From JABMOV01 sp964654545 (GTDB lineage Bacteria; Fidelibacterota; Marinisomatia; Marinisomatales; JABMOV01): 64,000 nt of DNA. Under the pieces are notes generated by a model. It did no database searches and had not been told where the DNA came from. It worked only from the letters and a program-made list of their open reading frames with translations. The first letter of the stretch is position 1; each line of letters opens with the position of its first letter. The DNA is taken from contig CAZZIU010000005.1 of assembly GCA_964654545.1 (NCBI GenBank), forward strand, positions 76,384 through 140,383. Reading direction: 5' to 3'. The position numbers were made by a program, and so were the translations under genes. This document shows, one piece after another, positions 42,086 to 51,198 of this stretch.

Positions 42086-42544
42086 ATGACAAAAGAAGCA
42101 CTTTATCAGAAGACCGTTGATCAAATTCTATCTTTTCTAGGTCCAGATGGTTATCCATTGACAGGCATTGGAAAAATGGCATCTATTTCCTCCCTCCTGC
42201 ATGATGCTTTTCCCGAATGGATTTTTGTTGGGTTTTATCGTTCAATCAGTAAAAATCTTTTGGAGATTGGGCCCTATCAGGGAAGCGTTCTTGCCTGTGG
42301 AATAATACATTTCGGCAAAGGGGTCTGTGGAAGTTCAGCGCAACAGCAAAAATGTCTAATTGTTGATGATGTCCATTCTTTCCCTGGCTATATTGCCTGT
42401 GACGATAAAACAAAATCAGAAATTGTTATACCTGTTGTACGAGACAAGAAAACCATAGCAGTCCTGGATATCGATTCACCTGAAGAAGCCGCGTTTGATC
42501 ACACCGATCAACATTATTTAGAAAAAATCATTACTGTATTGTGA
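42086..42544 (+). CDS. msrC: Free methionine-(R)-sulfoxide reductase (GAF domain)
   Basis: 152 residues from the ATG at 42086. It is a single GAF domain with the three redox Cys of the fRMsr family: Cys71 (Leu-Ala-Cys-Gly), Cys81 (Gly-Val-Cys-Gly) and Cys105 (Tyr-Ile-Ala-Cys-Asp), plus an extra Cys90. The word Val-Asp-Asp-Val-His-Ser-Phe-Pro-Gly is characteristic. The enzyme reduces free methionine-R-sulfoxide in the cytoplasm. It starts two bases after the kinase fusion's stop, so it is in the same transcript. Confidence 0.92.
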   Translation: MTKEALYQKTVDQILSFLGPDGYPLTGIGKMASISSLLHDAFPEWIFVGFYRSISKNLLEIGPYQGSVLACGIIHFGKGVCGSSAQQQKCLIVDDVHSFPGYIACDDKTKSEIVIPVVRDKKTIAVLDIDSPEEAAFDHTDQHYLEKIITVL

Positions 42545-44288
42545 ATATAGTCCCATCTGGATTGCAACTGTTTCGTGGAATTCTATCCTATACCGAGATG
42601 CATTACCGATTTCGGTTCTGGCCATTTTCCCGATATTATCGAAAAGAACCTGAAATAATATTGGACGCGCCCCACCGCGTTGAACCTGATAAACCAATTC
42701 CGATATCTTTGATTATTAAAGATGCAGATGCTTACCCTATACAATTAGATAAGGTAAAATTAAATGTATCTTTTCCCTCGGGTCTTACCAATAGGGTAGA
42801 AAAATCATTTAATACAATAATTGACACACACTGGTTTTCACATCTTATACCAATTGAAATAATTGAAACCGGCAAAATAAAGATAGACGGAGAAATAACG
42901 TTCACGATAAATGGAAAAAGGCACTCAGTAACGACCCACAATATCCACTCGTCACCGGCTTTTCCATTAGAAGTACTAGCTGACAAACAACGATTACCAG
43001 GATCAGACGTTTTTCTATGGGGAGATNNNNNNNNNNNNNNNNNNNNNNNNNNNNNNNNNNNNNNNNNNNNNNNNNNNNNNNNNNNNNNNNNNNNNNNNNN
43101 NNNNNNNNNNNNNNNNNNNNNNNNNNAGTACTAGCTGACAAACAACGATTACCAGGATCAGACGTTTTTCTATGGGGAGATTTGCATTATCACAGCAACT
43201 ACACAGAAGATTTCGTGGAATTTGGGGCGGCTTTGGACGTTACCGTCGAAACGATCAAGGCATTGGGGCTGGATTTTTTAACCGTTACGGATCATTCATA
43301 CGATTTGGATGATATGTATGGTTCATGGAAGGAAAATGATCCTACCTTACAAAAATGGAAAGATTCCAGGGATGAGATTGATCAACTCAATAGTTCATCA
43401 CCGATTAAACTTGTTCCTGGTGAAGAAGTGACCGTATCGAATGGAAATCACAGAAATGTACACTTATTGGTTTATAATGAACAGCAATATATACCTGGTT
43501 CAGGTGATGGTGCGGAGAAATGGAGCAAAACCCGCACTGAGCACTCCATTACTGAAGTCTCCAACATGGTAACTGGTAAGGCACTAGTAATAGCTGCTCA
43601 TCCTTTCGTACCTTATTCTAAATTAGAGCAGTGGCTAATAAATAGAGGTAAATGGGAATACAAGGACGTTCTCGATAATCCTATTCATGGATTACAGATT
43701 CTCAATGGTTGTTTTGATGAGGCCTTTGAAACAGGATTCAGTCATTGGGTGAAATTATTACTCAGTGGTAGAAAAATTTTCATTTTTGCAGGAAATGATG
43801 CCCATGGCAATTTTAATCGTTTCCATCAAATTAAAATCCCAATGTTATCGACCTGGATTCATCGTGAGCAAATTCTAGGACAATGTCGCACCGGGATTAT
43901 TCGACATGAAAATCCGTCGGTTGAAAGTATCATTGATCACCTAAAAGCAGGCAAATGTATTATCACTGACGGCCCTTCAATTTCCCTGGATATCTCCAAT
44001 GACGAAAAAAAAGTCAGCATGGGTGATACCATACATGCGACCTCATGTGTGATTGAAATATATACCTCATCATCGGTGATGTTTGGTCAACTAAGCCATG
44101 TCAAACTGATTCATGGACTCATTAACTCAAAACGTGAAAAAATTATACTGGATGAACATATAACAGGTGAATCGTGGAAAAAGATACTAACATTGGATAT
44201 CACATTTTCAGGATATTTTCGCGCTGAAATAGCAACCAACAGTGGCAAGCGTGCATATACCAACCCTATTTGGGTTTCTCCAATATAA
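42541..44288 (+). CDS. PHP-domain metallohydrolase (CehA/McbA-like), interrupted by an assembly gap
   Basis: After removal of the 100 N and one 55-base flank copy the frame is open for 530 residues. Residues 1-150 form an N-terminal beta-rich domain with no signal peptide seen. The PHP part follows: Asp-Leu-His-Tyr-His-Ser-Asn, Phe-Leu-Thr-Val-Thr-Asp-His-Ser, Pro-Gly-Glu-Glu-Val, Ala-Ala-His-Pro-Phe and Ala-Gly-Asn-Asp-Ala-His-Gly, a complete set of metal ligands. The C-terminal 110 residues look like a further beta domain. A phosphoesterase or other hydrolase role is inferred from the fold; the substrate is unknown. The start (GTG at 42541) overlaps the reductase stop by four bases. Confidence 0.85.
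43027..43126. other. Assembly gap (100 N) with 55-base duplicated flanks
   Basis: Exactly 100 N. The 55 bases at 42972-43026 recur exactly at 43127-43181. Same structure as the gap at 26754-26853; joining the flanks restores the reading frame. Confidence 0.95.
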
Positions 44289-44313
44289 AAAAGTCCTCCC
44301 AAATGGGAGGACT
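44286..44313 (-). terminator. Rho-independent terminator after the DUF350 gene
   Basis: A 9-bp stem (AGTCCTCCC with GGGAGGACT, four-base loop) is followed on the minus strand by TTTTTT. It lies between the convergent PHP gene and the DUF350 gene. The stem could also help end plus-strand transcripts, but no T-run follows on that side. Confidence 0.85.
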
Positions 44314-44337
44314 GTAAACTTCTGATTTGAGAAGTGT

Positions 44338-44574
44338 TTAGATTACTTTATAAACCAGCAAACCAACCATAAAAATCAATGTAATGAAAATAAGGGCAAC
44401 TCCCATATTTCCTTTTTTGATTTCTTCCCATTCATCAATATCCGTGGATAACCAATCGAAAACCTTTAATGCTACGCCCACACCAAAAGCGAATCCTACT
44501 GCAGCTACAATGGACCAACCAAGTGCACGGGCATATTCGACAAACAATCCTGACAATGAAGTTGGATCAAACAT
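44338..44574 (-). CDS. DUF350-type small membrane protein
   Basis: 78 residues with two membrane helices (about 18-38 and 56-77) joined by an acidic loop (Asp-Ile-Asp-Glu-Trp-Glu-Glu-Ile-Lys-Lys-Gly-Asn). The loop and Gly-Asn-x-x-Val-Ala-Leu resemble the YjfL/DUF350 repeat unit, of which this would be about one copy. The function is unknown. It follows the next gene's stop region by nine bases and is closed by a terminator. Confidence 0.75.
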   Translation of the reverse strand: MFDPTSLSGLFVEYARALGWSIVAAVGFAFGVGVALKVFDWLSTDIDEWEEIKKGNMGVALIFITLIFMVGLLVYKVI

Positions 44575-44583
44575 GCTACCTCC

Positions 44584-45024
44584 TTAATGTGATGAAATTG
44601 AATCTTTAATTTGACGCATAAATTCTGATGCTTCCAATGAACCATCTGCTAATTCCTCTACCAATTTGGCAGGGGCAATCGCCGTAATAATGGTCTCATT
44701 TCTCCCCAGGGGAACGTTTACAGCAATTTCTATTTTTTCCGGAATCATTGGTGTGAAATCAGGTTTTGATAATGCCAATTCTCTCTGATGAATAATAGCC
44801 TGACCTACTGCGGCAAAGCCGACCAGCATGACCATTTCAAAATCGTTTCTTTTACTCGCAAGCTCAACCGTAAACACAGTGCCATTCATATGCATGTTTC
44901 GGTCATTTATTTTAATCCTGTAAGAACTACAGGTATTACTGATTTTTTTGTAAAACGCGTAATTCCCAAAAACAGGTTGAAGCATCACTGCTGCGATTAC
45001 CGATAGTAACAAAGCTTTTTTCAT
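44584..45024 (-). CDS. Small secreted protein of unknown function
   Basis: 146 residues with a clear signal peptide (1-20, Lys-Lys then a hydrophobic core, cut after Val-Phe-Gly). The mature part has one Cys pair (near residues 32 and about 12 before the first strand is not certain), beta-like strands, and a conserved-looking Leu-Gly-Arg-Asn-Glu-Thr turn. No recognised domain. It shares a transcript with the DUF350 gene, so the two may act together at the envelope. Confidence 0.7.
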   Translation of the reverse strand: MKKALLLSVIAAVMLQPVFGNYAFYKKISNTCSSYRIKINDRNMHMNGTVFTVELASKRNDFEMVMLVGFAAVGQAIIHQRELALSKPDFTPMIPEKIEIAVNVPLGRNETIITAIAPAKLVEELADGSLEASEFMRQIKDSISSH

Positions 45025-45086
45025 ATGCTCGCTTTACGTATTATTCAGAAAAAATTAAGAATGAAGTTTAAATGTAATTTCCCTGT

Positions 45087-46301
45087 TCAGCAAGGAGAAG
45101 AAAAGACTTCCTTGCCTTTTTTAAATACTCGTTGAATTGGTACATCCGTCACATTGTACGGAATATGCATTAATCCCGGGATATCCCAAAGGATGATGTC
45201 GGCCTGACGATTTTCCAAAATTGCACCTTGTCTTGATTCTATCAGAAGTGCTTTTGCACCCATCCAGGTTGCAGCTTTGAATGCCTCTTCTGGTGGCAAT
45301 CCGAGGGCGATGCAACCCAATGCTACAATAAAAGGCATGGATTGAATATGGCAGCTCCCCGGGTTGAAATCAGTGGCCAAGGCAATGGGAATACCCATAC
45401 TTCTTAATTTGTGAGCCGGGGCATAGGTTTGCGATCCTAGAAAGAAGGTCGTACCTGGCAGCAAGGTAGCAATTACATCGTTTTCTTTTAATGCCAGAAC
45501 ACCCTGTTCACTAATGGCCATTAAATGGTCTGCTGAAACGGCACGCAATTCTCCGGCAAGCTGTGCAGCCCCACTATCTTCAAATTCATCCGCGTGGAGC
45601 CGTGGTTTTAAACCAAATTCCAGTGCGGTCTCTAAAATGTGGCGGGATTGGTCAACGGTAAAATACCCCTTTTCACAAAACACATCGCAAAATATGGCGA
45701 TCCCCTGCTCGGCAACTGCTGGAATCATTTCCATACACAGCAGATCAACATATTGCTGTGGATTATATTTATACTCTACAGGGATGGCATGGGCACCCAT
45801 AAACGTGGGGATGATATCAATGGCATGCTGTCTATTTACTTCCGCCAATACATCCAAACTTTTCAATTCCGATACGGTGTCTAACCCATAACCGCTTTTT
45901 GCTTCGATGGTGGTTGTACCAAGAGCAATGAATCGATCCATTCTTGGAAGAATGGCATCTATCAATTCATCTTTTGTTGCTGCCCTCACACCTTCAATAC
46001 TTGCTTGAATACCACCGCCATTCTCTGCTATGTCCTGGTAACTTGCCCCTCCAATTCGTAAAGCAAACTCTTCCTCTCTTCCCTTTAAAAATACCGGGTG
46101 GGTGTGGGAGTCAACAAATCCGGGAGTAACCATTTTCTCATTGCAATCAATAATAGAATCAGCATTCGATTCATCGCCGCCAATAGATTGAACGATGCCA
46201 TCCGAAATAAGTAGTTGCGTATCGGTCCGAATTTCTACGTGTTCGGTCCGAGGATCGGTTGTAACTAAACACCCAATATTTTGAAGAAGAATTGTGCTCA
46301 T
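45087..46301 (-). CDS. hutI: Imidazolonepropionase
   Basis: Third enzyme of histidine breakdown: hydrolyses 4-imidazolone-5-propionate to N-formimino-glutamate in the cytoplasm. 404 residues of the amidohydrolase fold with Asp-Ser-His-Thr-His-Pro-Val-Phe (metal ligands), Arg-Ile-Gly-Gly-Ala-Ser-Tyr, His-Ala-Asp-Glu-Phe and Ala-Thr-Asp-Phe-Asn-Pro-Gly-Ser-Cys. It overlaps hutU by four bases. hutH and a formiminoglutamate-degrading enzyme are not in this window. Confidence 0.96.
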   Translation of the reverse strand: MSTILLQNIGCLVTTDPRTEHVEIRTDTQLLISDGIVQSIGGDESNADSIIDCNEKMVTPGFVDSHTHPVFLKGREEEFALRIGGASYQDIAENGGGIQASIEGVRAATKDELIDAILPRMDRFIALGTTTIEAKSGYGLDTVSELKSLDVLAEVNRQHAIDIIPTFMGAHAIPVEYKYNPQQYVDLLCMEMIPAVAEQGIAIFCDVFCEKGYFTVDQSRHILETALEFGLKPRLHADEFEDSGAAQLAGELRAVSADHLMAISEQGVLALKENDVIATLLPGTTFFLGSQTYAPAHKLRSMGIPIALATDFNPGSCHIQSMPFIVALGCIALGLPPEEAFKAATWMGAKALLIESRQGAILENRQADIILWDIPGLMHIPYNVTDVPIQRVFKKGKEVFSSPC

Positions 46302-47956
46302 TTACCTTTTTGCATTGGAATGTGCATATCCCATTCTTTCGCGTTTTTTATCGCTCGATCGTATCCTGCGTCGGCATGGCGGAATATTCCCATGCCAGGA
46401 TCATTGGTGAGAACACGCTCCAATCTTTTTTTCATCTCCGGTGTCCCGTCCGCTACACTTACTTGTCCTGCATGAATGGCCAACCCCATGCCAACTCCTC
46501 CACCATGATGGATGGAAACCCAACTTGCTCCGCCAGCAGTATTCACCAGGGCATTCAATAATGGCCAATCCGCAACCGCGTCTGAACCATCCTTCATCGC
46601 TTCGGTTTCTCGGTAAGGTGATGCCACTGATCCCGTATCCAGATGGTCCCGTCCGATAACGATTGGGGCTTTCAATTCTCCCGCGGCAACCATCTGATTT
46701 AATGCAACACCGAATTTTGCCCGTTGGGTGTATCCCAGCCAGCATATCCGAGATGGCAATCCTTGAAATTGTACTTTTTCACGGGCCATTTTTATCCACC
46801 TTACGAGTGTTTCATCCTCGGGAAACAAGTCCAGAACTTTTTCATCCGTTTTATAGATATCTTCAGGATCGCCGGATAAAGCTACCCAGCGAAATGGCCC
46901 CCTGCCATCACAGAACAATGGACGAACATAGGCCGGGACAAAACCGGGATAATCGAAGGCATTTTTGACTCCCGCTTTGAGTGCCTGACCGCGGAGATTA
47001 TTTCCGTAGTCAAAGCAGACGGCACCCATGGCTTTAAGTTCCAAAATTCCCTTCACATGCTCAGCCATTGCCCGAAAACTTTCTCTTGTATACCTATCTG
47101 GATCTTGCGTTCTCAATTGTATTGCTTCCTGGTAGGTCATATTATTCGGAACGTATCCATCTAATTCGTCGTGAGCAGATGTTTGGTCCGTGACCATATC
47201 GGGGATTATTCCCATTGCGGCTATTTGAGGAACAATATCTGCAGCATTTCCCAACAACCCTATGGAGATAGGCTTTCCTTTCAGCGCGGCATCTCTTGCC
47301 AGTGTCAGTGCTTCTTCTAATGATTCGGATGCCACGTCAAGATATCTGGTTTCTAATCGACGCTGAATTCGATGTGGGTCAACCTCAATCACTATACATA
47401 CACCATTATTCATGATAACGGACAATGGTTGAGCTCCCCCCATTCCACCAAGACCGGCAGTTAGTACAAATTTTCCGGTTAAATCTGCATTGTAGTGCTG
47501 TTTTGCAGCAGCAGCAAATGTTTCATAGGTCCCTTGTAGGATTCCCTGGGTACCAATATAAATCCATGAGCCGGCAGTCATCTGACCATACATCATGAGC
47601 CCTTTTTTGTCCAATTCATTAAAATGCTCCCAGGTCGCCCATTGCGGAACCAGATTTGAATTGGCAATGAGAACTCGAGGCGACCACGGATGGGTTTTAA
47701 CAACGCCAACCGGTTTCCCTGACTGGATGAGCAAAGTTTCATCATTTTCTAATTTTTTTAGCGTCGATAAAATGGATTCAAATGCATCCCAGTTTCTTGC
47801 AGCTTTTCCTTTACCGCCATAAACGACCAATTCATCTGGATTTTCGGCTACATCAGGATCCAGATTGTTTTGAATCATTCTATATGCTGCTTCCTGTTGC
47901 CATCCTTTGCACGATAGTGTTGTACCCCTAGGAGCCTGTATTTTTCGTTGCGACAT
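46298..47956 (-). CDS. hutU: Urocanate hydratase
   Basis: Second enzyme of histidine breakdown: converts urocanate to imidazolonepropionate with tightly bound NAD. 552 residues from the ATG at 47956, which has GAGG six bases upstream; another ATG lies four codons before it. Family blocks are intact: Ala-Gly-Leu-Gly-Gly-Met-Gly-Gly-Ala-Gln-Pro (NAD binding), Leu-Gly-Asn-Ala-Ala-Asp and, near 405, Gly-Leu-Pro-Ser-Arg-Ile-Cys-Trp-Leu-Gly, which holds the active-site Cys. It precedes and overlaps hutI. Confidence 0.97.
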   Translation of the reverse strand: MSQRKIQAPRGTTLSCKGWQQEAAYRMIQNNLDPDVAENPDELVVYGGKGKAARNWDAFESILSTLKKLENDETLLIQSGKPVGVVKTHPWSPRVLIANSNLVPQWATWEHFNELDKKGLMMYGQMTAGSWIYIGTQGILQGTYETFAAAAKQHYNADLTGKFVLTAGLGGMGGAQPLSVIMNNGVCIVIEVDPHRIQRRLETRYLDVASESLEEALTLARDAALKGKPISIGLLGNAADIVPQIAAMGIIPDMVTDQTSAHDELDGYVPNNMTYQEAIQLRTQDPDRYTRESFRAMAEHVKGILELKAMGAVCFDYGNNLRGQALKAGVKNAFDYPGFVPAYVRPLFCDGRGPFRWVALSGDPEDIYKTDEKVLDLFPEDETLVRWIKMAREKVQFQGLPSRICWLGYTQRAKFGVALNQMVAAGELKAPIVIGRDHLDTGSVASPYRETEAMKDGSDAVADWPLLNALVNTAGGASWVSIHHGGGVGMGLAIHAGQVSVADGTPEMKKRLERVLTNDPGMGIFRHADAGYDRAIKNAKEWDMHIPMQKGK

Positions 47957-48078
47957 TCTAAACCTCATCCATTGCTAGTGCGATATTATCAAAGATGGAA
48001 ATTTACAAAGATTGATCGTGCAATCATGAAAATATCCACAGGTAAACGTAATTTCCGATCAACGGTTTGGAGAATAGT

Positions 48079-48579
48079 ATGATAAAATTTCTTGCCTTTT
48101 CCCTTTTGCTTGTCATGACAGCCTGTACAAAAGTTCATAACAAGATTATTTTGAACAAGAAACCAGATGATATGCTAATTGGCTATTGTAAGTTACCCGA
48201 ATTCGAACAGGGCGATTACGCTAAATGGTATGAAGCCGAGTACAACAGCTACAACGTATCTGAGCAAGACTTGGCTACACTCATACCCGTTATAAATGAA
48301 GTCGATATATTGATTGTAATGGGCACTTGGTGTGGTGATTCTCGTAGAGAATTTCCCCGATTCATTAAAATACTCGATACATTAAATTATCCAAAAGAGA
48401 AATTGCGTATTCTAGCAGTTGATCGAACAAAATCGATTGATGAAGAAGGCTATAAGAAATTGAAAATTCAATTTGTTCCTACGATTATTATCTCACGTGT
48501 CGGAAATGAGATCGGGCGGATAGTGGAATCTCCTAAGGTATCTCTGGAGCGAGATCTTTTTGAAATCATCGTTCCATAA
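48079..48579 (+). CDS. Thioredoxin-fold lipoprotein
   Basis: 166 residues from the ATG at 48079 (GGAG eight bases upstream; a TTG lies four codons before). The signal peptide ends in a lipobox Val-Met-Thr-Ala-Cys. The thioredoxin-like part has Val-Met-Gly-Thr-Trp-Cys-Gly-Asp-Ser-Arg-Arg-Glu-Phe-Pro and a cis-Pro region Phe-Val-Pro-Thr-Ile. Only the first Cys of the usual Cys-x-x-Cys pair is present, as in a known thioredoxin-like group with Trp-Cys-Gly-Asp-Ser. Oxidoreductase activity is therefore uncertain. It is monocistronic, between hutU and the GHL10 gene. Confidence 0.82.
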   Translation: MIKFLAFSLLLVMTACTKVHNKIILNKKPDDMLIGYCKLPEFEQGDYAKWYEAEYNSYNVSEQDLATLIPVINEVDILIVMGTWCGDSRREFPRFIKILDTLNYPKEKLRILAVDRTKSIDEEGYKKLKIQFVPTIIISRVGNEIGRIVESPKVSLERDLFEIIVP

Positions 48580-48588
48580 ATAATTCAT

Positions 48589-49767
48589 TTATTGATTGAT
48601 TAGGTATCTGATCGGATCCATATACCGGGGATTTTTACCTACGACACTATAGGAGAAAAGGGCAACGCCCGGGAAACGCGTGATTCTGGTATACTTTATT
48701 TTGTCAGCCGTGTCTTGCGCTTTCTGATTATAAGTAGCAACACCCATAATAATTCGCTTGCGGTATTTTTCAGGTAAATTATCATAAATGATATCAATAT
48801 TTTTCGCAAAATCCCTTAATGAAGTCGTATAATTCATAGGAACTGCCCAGTCCAGATAACCAGCTGCCAACCACACGTCCCATTCCTGATAAAATCTATC
48901 ACGGGCTTCATACAAATTTGGTTTTACTGCCGCCGATAATACACATCCAGGTCGAACATCCTTGATCATTTTATTGGTCTTTTTCACCAAATCAGTGATT
49001 GCCTGACGCTTATAGTCTCCCCATTTGCTTACCTTCGCACCAAACTGCGCATTCGAAGAAGAAATTCCCCTGGTAGACAGGAATATATTGGGATTATCAC
49101 CATTGGATTTAGTATAGGCATCGATTGCTTTCTCATTTTTGCCGTATTGTGAATCTTTATACCGTAAATAATCCATATGCAAACCATCTATGTCATACTT
49201 TGCTACGATTTCTCTGAAGACAGCCAACAAATGATTGTTTACTTCCGGATGATGGGGTGCCAGGTAGATACCTTCATCTTTACCTCCAGCCGCTCTATAT
49301 TTTTTTAATAAAGCCAGGGGGTCTTTTTCCTTCCCATCATTGTCAAACCACGCTGGTTTCTGAAAAAATAAATGTGATTTGTTCTGGGGTACCTGTCCGG
49401 CGGACCACAATACATACACATTTACCCAGGCATGTACTTTTATATTTTTTTCATGCGCCAATTGAATCATAGTCGCCAGAGGATCATAATTATCGTCTCT
49501 AAGGAGTGCACTTCGAGGTACCAGAGCCGATTGGTAGAGAGCATCCCCCCTACCTCGCACTTGTACGAACAAATGTTTTATACCGTTTTTCTCTGCAAAC
49601 GATACCACATCTTCAATATTTCTTTCGGACAATATGGTATTTCGGACTACCCACATACAGGTGTAATCAAAGGATTGTTTGGCGGGATTAGCGAAACATA
49701 ATTCCAGAATAAAAAGAAAGGCAACCGCTTTGGTTGCCTTATAATATAAACGAGTTAAATTGTGCAA
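48589..49767 (-). CDS. GHL10-family (DUF187) glycoside-hydrolase-like protein
   Basis: About 392 residues from a TTG at 49767. A signal-peptide-like stretch (Lys-Ala-Val-Ala-Phe-Leu-Phe-Ile-Leu) precedes the GHL10 barrel: Met-Trp-Val-Val-Arg-Asn, Phe-Val-Gln-Val-Arg-Gly-Arg-Gly-Asp, Val-His-Ala-Trp-Val-Asn, Gly-Leu-His-Met-Asp-Tyr-Leu-Arg-Tyr and Tyr-Leu-Asp-Trp-Ala-Val-Pro-Met. Members are thought to act on cell-wall or other glycans. The start is unsure. The frame is open to 49842 inside rplQ, an ATG at 49656 would cut into the barrel, and the rplQ terminator lies within the signal-peptide codons. Confidence 0.82.
   Translation of the reverse strand: MHNLTRLYYKATKAVAFLFILELCFANPAKQSFDYTCMWVVRNTILSERNIEDVVSFAEKNGIKHLFVQVRGRGDALYQSALVPRSALLRDDNYDPLATMIQLAHEKNIKVHAWVNVYVLWSAGQVPQNKSHLFFQKPAWFDNDGKEKDPLALLKKYRAAGGKDEGIYLAPHHPEVNNHLLAVFREIVAKYDIDGLHMDYLRYKDSQYGKNEKAIDAYTKSNGDNPNIFLSTRGISSSNAQFGAKVSKWGDYKRQAITDLVKKTNKMIKDVRPGCVLSAAVKPNLYEARDRFYQEWDVWLAAGYLDWAVPMNYTTSLRDFAKNIDIIYDNLPEKYRKRIIMGVATYNQKAQDTADKIKYTRITRFPGVALFSYSVVGKNPRYMDPIRYLINQ
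49710..49740 (-). terminator. Rho-independent terminator of the S10-spc-alpha ribosomal block
   Basis: A 9-bp stem, AAGGCAACC with GGTTGCCTT, and a five-base loop are followed on the minus strand by TTCTTTTTATT. It lies about 40 bases after the rplQ stop codon. It also overlaps the proposed first codons of the GHL10 gene. Confidence 0.85.
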
Positions 49768-49780
49768 TTCAGACCATGCT

Positions 49781-50203
49781 TTATTTGGAATCGGTTTTCT
49801 CTTTCTTCTCTTTAGGCTTTTTTGCAGCCTCTTGACCAACACCTTCCATATCTACCAATTCAATTAGTGAAACGGCAGCACGATCATTATCGCGAAATCC
49901 TAACTTTGTGATTCGTGTATAACCACCTGGGCGATTTTCATAAACCGGTGCAATTTCATGGAATAAGGAGTGTACGACATCCTTTTTTCTGATTTTACGC
50001 AATACCTGCCGACGCGCATTTAAATCGCCACGCTTGGCAAAAGTGATCAATGGTTCAATAAACCGACGAAGTTGTTTCGCACGATTGTGGGTTGTCTTGA
50101 TTCGTTTATGTTCAATCAGGGAACTCGCCAGGTTTGCCAACATGGCATTGCGATGTGATTTGGTACTTAAACCCATTTTATTTGTCGATTTACGATGACG
50201 CAT
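49781..50203 (-). CDS. rplQ: 50S ribosomal protein L17
   Basis: 140 residues. The L17 start Met-Arg-His-Arg-Lys-Ser and the block His-Arg-Asn-Ala-Met-Leu-Ala-Asn-Leu-Ala-Ser-Ser-Leu are clear. A Lys/Glu-rich C-terminal tail of about 20 residues extends beyond the core. It is three bases after rpoA and is the last gene of the ribosomal block, as in E. coli. Confidence 0.97.
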   Translation of the reverse strand: MRHRKSTNKMGLSTKSHRNAMLANLASSLIEHKRIKTTHNRAKQLRRFIEPLITFAKRGDLNARRQVLRKIRKKDVVHSLFHEIAPVYENRPGGYTRITKLGFRDNDRAAVSLIELVDMEGVGQEAAKKPKEKKEKTDSK

Positions 50204-50206
50204 TTT

Positions 50207-51178
50207 TTATACTTCTTCGGTTAAATATTGTTCAACTTCCATTCCGAAGTGGAGTCCCATTTCATCAAGTTTTTCCACCAATTCAGTCAGCGACTTCCTG
50301 CCAAAGTTTTTGTACTTAAGCATTTCGCTCTCTTCTTTGCTTACCAGTTCGTGGATATATTTAATTCCGGCGGCCTGTAAGCAATTAAAACTGCGGACTG
50401 AAAGTTCCATTTCATCTATTGTTGATTTGAGTAATTTTCTTGTTGCCAGTGTTTCTTCACTTAAATTATCAGAAACTTCCAACACTTCTGGTTTACTTAA
50501 GCTTTCAACAACCAATAAGTGAGACTTCAGCACTGAAGCTGAATAGCTAACGGCATCAATAGGTGTTATAGAACCATCTGTTCTCACATCAATGGTAAGT
50601 GCTTCATTGGTTTCTTTTTCTCCAGGAAGTGAATTAACCTGGTAAGAAACCTTTGTAACCGGATTAAAAATGCTATCGATAGCGATCATTCCTATCGGAG
50701 CGTTTGGCATGATATTTTCTTCAGCCGATACGTACCCAATCCCAATCCCGATTCTAATCTCAATTTCAACAACACCTTTATCATTGATTTCTGAAATGTA
50801 ATGATCTGGATTTAAAATTTCGAATTGATCACTGGCTTTTTGAATATCTGTAGCTGTGAAGGTACATGGGCCTTCCAGTTTTAACAAAACTCTGTCCGGA
50901 TTGCTGTCCATCAGCTTAAAGCGTACACCTTTTAGGTTCATGATGATGTCAGCAACATCCTCCCTGACGCCTTCCAGTGTACCAAACTCATGTTGTACAT
51001 TTTCAATCTTTATATTGGTGATGGCCGCACCAGGAATACTGGTTAGCGCTACCCGACGTAATGCATTCCCAAGGGTCACACCAAATCCGCGTTGTAATGG
51101 TTTTATTGTAAAACGTCCTTCAGTCGCATCTGAAGTAACAGTTTCAATTCCAATATTTAAGTTTAAATCATTAGCCAT
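50207..51178 (-). CDS. rpoA: DNA-directed RNA polymerase subunit alpha
   Basis: 323 residues. The N-terminal assembly domain has Pro-Leu-Gln-Arg-Gly-Phe-Gly-Val-Thr-Leu-Gly-Asn-Ala-Leu-Arg-Arg. After a flexible linker (about 232-250) the C-terminal domain, which contacts UP elements and activators, has Leu-Ser-Val-Arg-Ser-Phe-Asn-Cys-Leu and Asn-Phe-Gly-Arg-Lys-Ser-Leu-Thr-Glu. Full length. Lies between rpsD and rplQ. Confidence 0.98.
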   Translation of the reverse strand: MANDLNLNIGIETVTSDATEGRFTIKPLQRGFGVTLGNALRRVALTSIPGAAITNIKIENVQHEFGTLEGVREDVADIIMNLKGVRFKLMDSNPDRVLLKLEGPCTFTATDIQKASDQFEILNPDHYISEINDKGVVEIEIRIGIGIGYVSAEENIMPNAPIGMIAIDSIFNPVTKVSYQVNSLPGEKETNEALTIDVRTDGSITPIDAVSYSASVLKSHLLVVESLSKPEVLEVSDNLSEETLATRKLLKSTIDEMELSVRSFNCLQAAGIKYIHELVSKEESEMLKYKNFGRKSLTELVEKLDEMGLHFGMEVEQYLTEEV

Positions 51179-51198
51179 AAAATGGTATCCCTACGGTT

